A DNA stretch of 64,000 nucleotides from Thiomicrorhabdus sp. 6S3-12 (GTDB taxonomy: Bacteria > Pseudomonadota > Gammaproteobacteria > Thiomicrospirales > Thiomicrospiraceae): the NCBI RefSeq assembly GCF_017571475.1, contig NZ_JAGETW010000001.1, positions 186,001 to 250,000 of the forward strand. The letters run 5' to 3'. Below, piece after piece: positions 63,131 through 64,000 of the stretch. Each line of letters starts with the position of its first letter. Position 1 is the first letter of the stretch. A program made the translations under genes and the position numbers. The notes beneath the pieces were generated by a model. That model saw only the letters and a list, made by a program, of their open reading frames with translations. It did not search any database and was not told where the DNA came from.

Positions 63131-64000
63131 CAGAGTATCTCCTTATAAAGGGATTCATACTGTTTGGCGCTTTCTTTCCAGTCGAACGTCTGTAGCATCC
63201 CCTGCTTTTGAATCTGTTGCCAGCGACGCTTTTTATTGGTAAACAGATAAAGCGCATGCAGAATCGTCGAAAGAAGTGCATGTCGGTTAGGCTCATAAAA
63301 GACGAAACCGGTCGCTTCCCCCGATTTCAATGCATCCTCGTTCGCATTCACCACGGTATCGGCAAGCCCTCCGGTATGATGGACAATCGGAGGCGTTCCA
63401 TAAGCCAGACTGTACATCTGATTCAAACCACAAGGTTCGAAACGCGATGGCATCAGGAACATGTCCGTCCCGGCCTCAACCAGGTGCGCCAATTCTTCCG
63501 AATAACCGATATGGCACCAGACTCTTTTCGGGAAATCCCGTGAAATGCGGCATAACTCGGCTTCGAAATGTTTATCACCTGAACCGATAAACGCAAAATT
63601 GGCATCGGTTGTAGCCAGAATTTCCGGCAGCACAGACAGCACTAGATCAATACCTTTCTGCGCCACCAGACGACCGACGAAACCGATTAAAGGTCTGTCC
63701 AGCCATTCGTCAAAACGGTTTTCATCCGGCAATGATTGATCCGGGTGCAGAGCGCAAAACGTTTTTAGAAGCTCCGCTTTGTTTTTTCTTTTGGCACTGG
63801 TGCGCCCTTTCTTCTCGGAATAACGGTAAGGAATCAATGGATCACTGTGCGGGTTCCAGACATGCTCGTCAATCCCGTTAAGAATACCGATCAGTCGGCC
63901 TTGCCCGGCTCTTTCCTGAAGAATTCCCTCAAATCCGTACGCGTATTCATAGGTACAGATCTGCCGCGCGTAGGTCGGGCTGACCGTAGTAATCCAATCG
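63130..64000 (-). CDS. glgA: Glycogen synthase, 5' truncated by the right edge
   Basis: The frame runs off the right edge (reading minus strand from about 63999). The visible C-terminal part of this GT5 enzyme contains TTVSPTYARQI, GILNGIDEHVWNP, PLIGFVGRLVAQKGIDLVL and the donor-binding loop MPSRFEPCGLNQMYSLAYGTPPIVHHTGGLADTV, so the frame continues upstream of the first in-window start-like codon at 63837. It is co-transcribed with glgP; making and mobilising glycogen are thus linked. Confidence 0.95.
   Translation of the reverse strand, partial: DWITTVSPTYARQICTYEYAYGFEGILQERAGQGRLIGILNGIDEHVWNPHSDPLIPYRYSEKKGRTSAKRKNKAELLKTFCALHPDQSLPDENRFDEWLDRPLIGFVGRLVAQKGIDLVLSVLPEILATTDANFAFIGSGDKHFEAELCRISRDFPKRVWCHIGYSEELAHLVEAGTDMFLMPSRFEPCGLNQMYSLAYGTPPIVHHTGGLADTVVNANEDALKSGEATGFVFYEPNRHALLSTILHALYLFTNKKRRWQQIQKQGMLQTFDWKESAKQYESLYKEIL

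Noticed and set aside
1-64000. Insertion sequences, prophage genes, tRNA or rRNA genes
   Set aside because: No transposase, integrase, phage structural gene, tRNA cloverleaf or rRNA sequence was recognised by reading both strands.

Overview
The window looks like chromosomal DNA of a free-living marine or saline gammaproteobacterium. The evidence is E. coli-like class Ia ribonucleotide reductase, YrfG, NudE, CysQ, GlmS, CtpA and YajL, plus a complete ectoine pathway with its dedicated aspartokinase. A sulfur-oxidising Thiomicrospira/Hydrogenovibrio-type host would fit, and the persulfide-sensor-like ArsR repressor is compatible with that, but this is inference from gene content only. I saw no rRNA, tRNA, insertion sequence, prophage or CRISPR array.

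Layout. Bases 1-904 hold the end of a CobW-family GTPase. nrdA follows (1343-3610), behind a long AT-rich control region with two perfect DnaA boxes and a pair of NrdR-type boxes; its partner nrdB lies 36 kb away (40009-41142) behind a weaker but equally spaced pair of boxes. Bases 3918-21165 form a nitrogen-scavenging island: urtABCDE (urea/amide ABC importer), fmdA-fmdB (formamidase and zinc-ribbon partner), amiE (aliphatic amidase) with a CbbO/NorD-like VWA protein, the urease operon ureDABCEFG with a nickel permease, and an outer-membrane porin. urtA has a good sigma-54 promoter with NtrC-like sites, and amiE has a near-consensus NtrC site and a weaker sigma-54 match. The island would import urea and short amides, hydrolyse them to ammonia and mature the nickel urease.

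Bases 21498-33088 hold housekeeping genes (cysQ, nudE, yrfG, tpm), a TlpA-like thioredoxin with a spermidine-synthase-like protein, an envelope-stress set (histidine kinase, response regulator, Spy-like protein, cytochrome b561) with TGCAA direct repeats at both of its upstream regions, a periplasmic binding protein coupled to a GGDEF-EAL protein, and a DUF3012 lipoprotein. Next come uup (33336-35258) and the ectoine operon ectABC-ask (35676-39654), whose 417-base leader contains several hairpins.

Bases 41256-47268 are the most intriguing part: six tightly packed genes for a histidine phosphatase, a metallophosphatase, an amphi-Trp domain protein, a PhoU-like/aminoglycoside-phosphotransferase fusion, an ATP-grasp ligase and an HprK-related kinase. 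This matches the functionally uncharacterised set called the GAK system in protein-family databases. The last third holds an FecCD-type permease and ATPase without a binding protein, YihY, a fused 5-oxoprolinase, a GlcNAc-transferase-like protein, YajL, CtpA, the ArsR repressor, a SprA-like putative metalloprotease divergent from a YjfB-like motility protein, glmS, and glgA-glgP running off the right edge.
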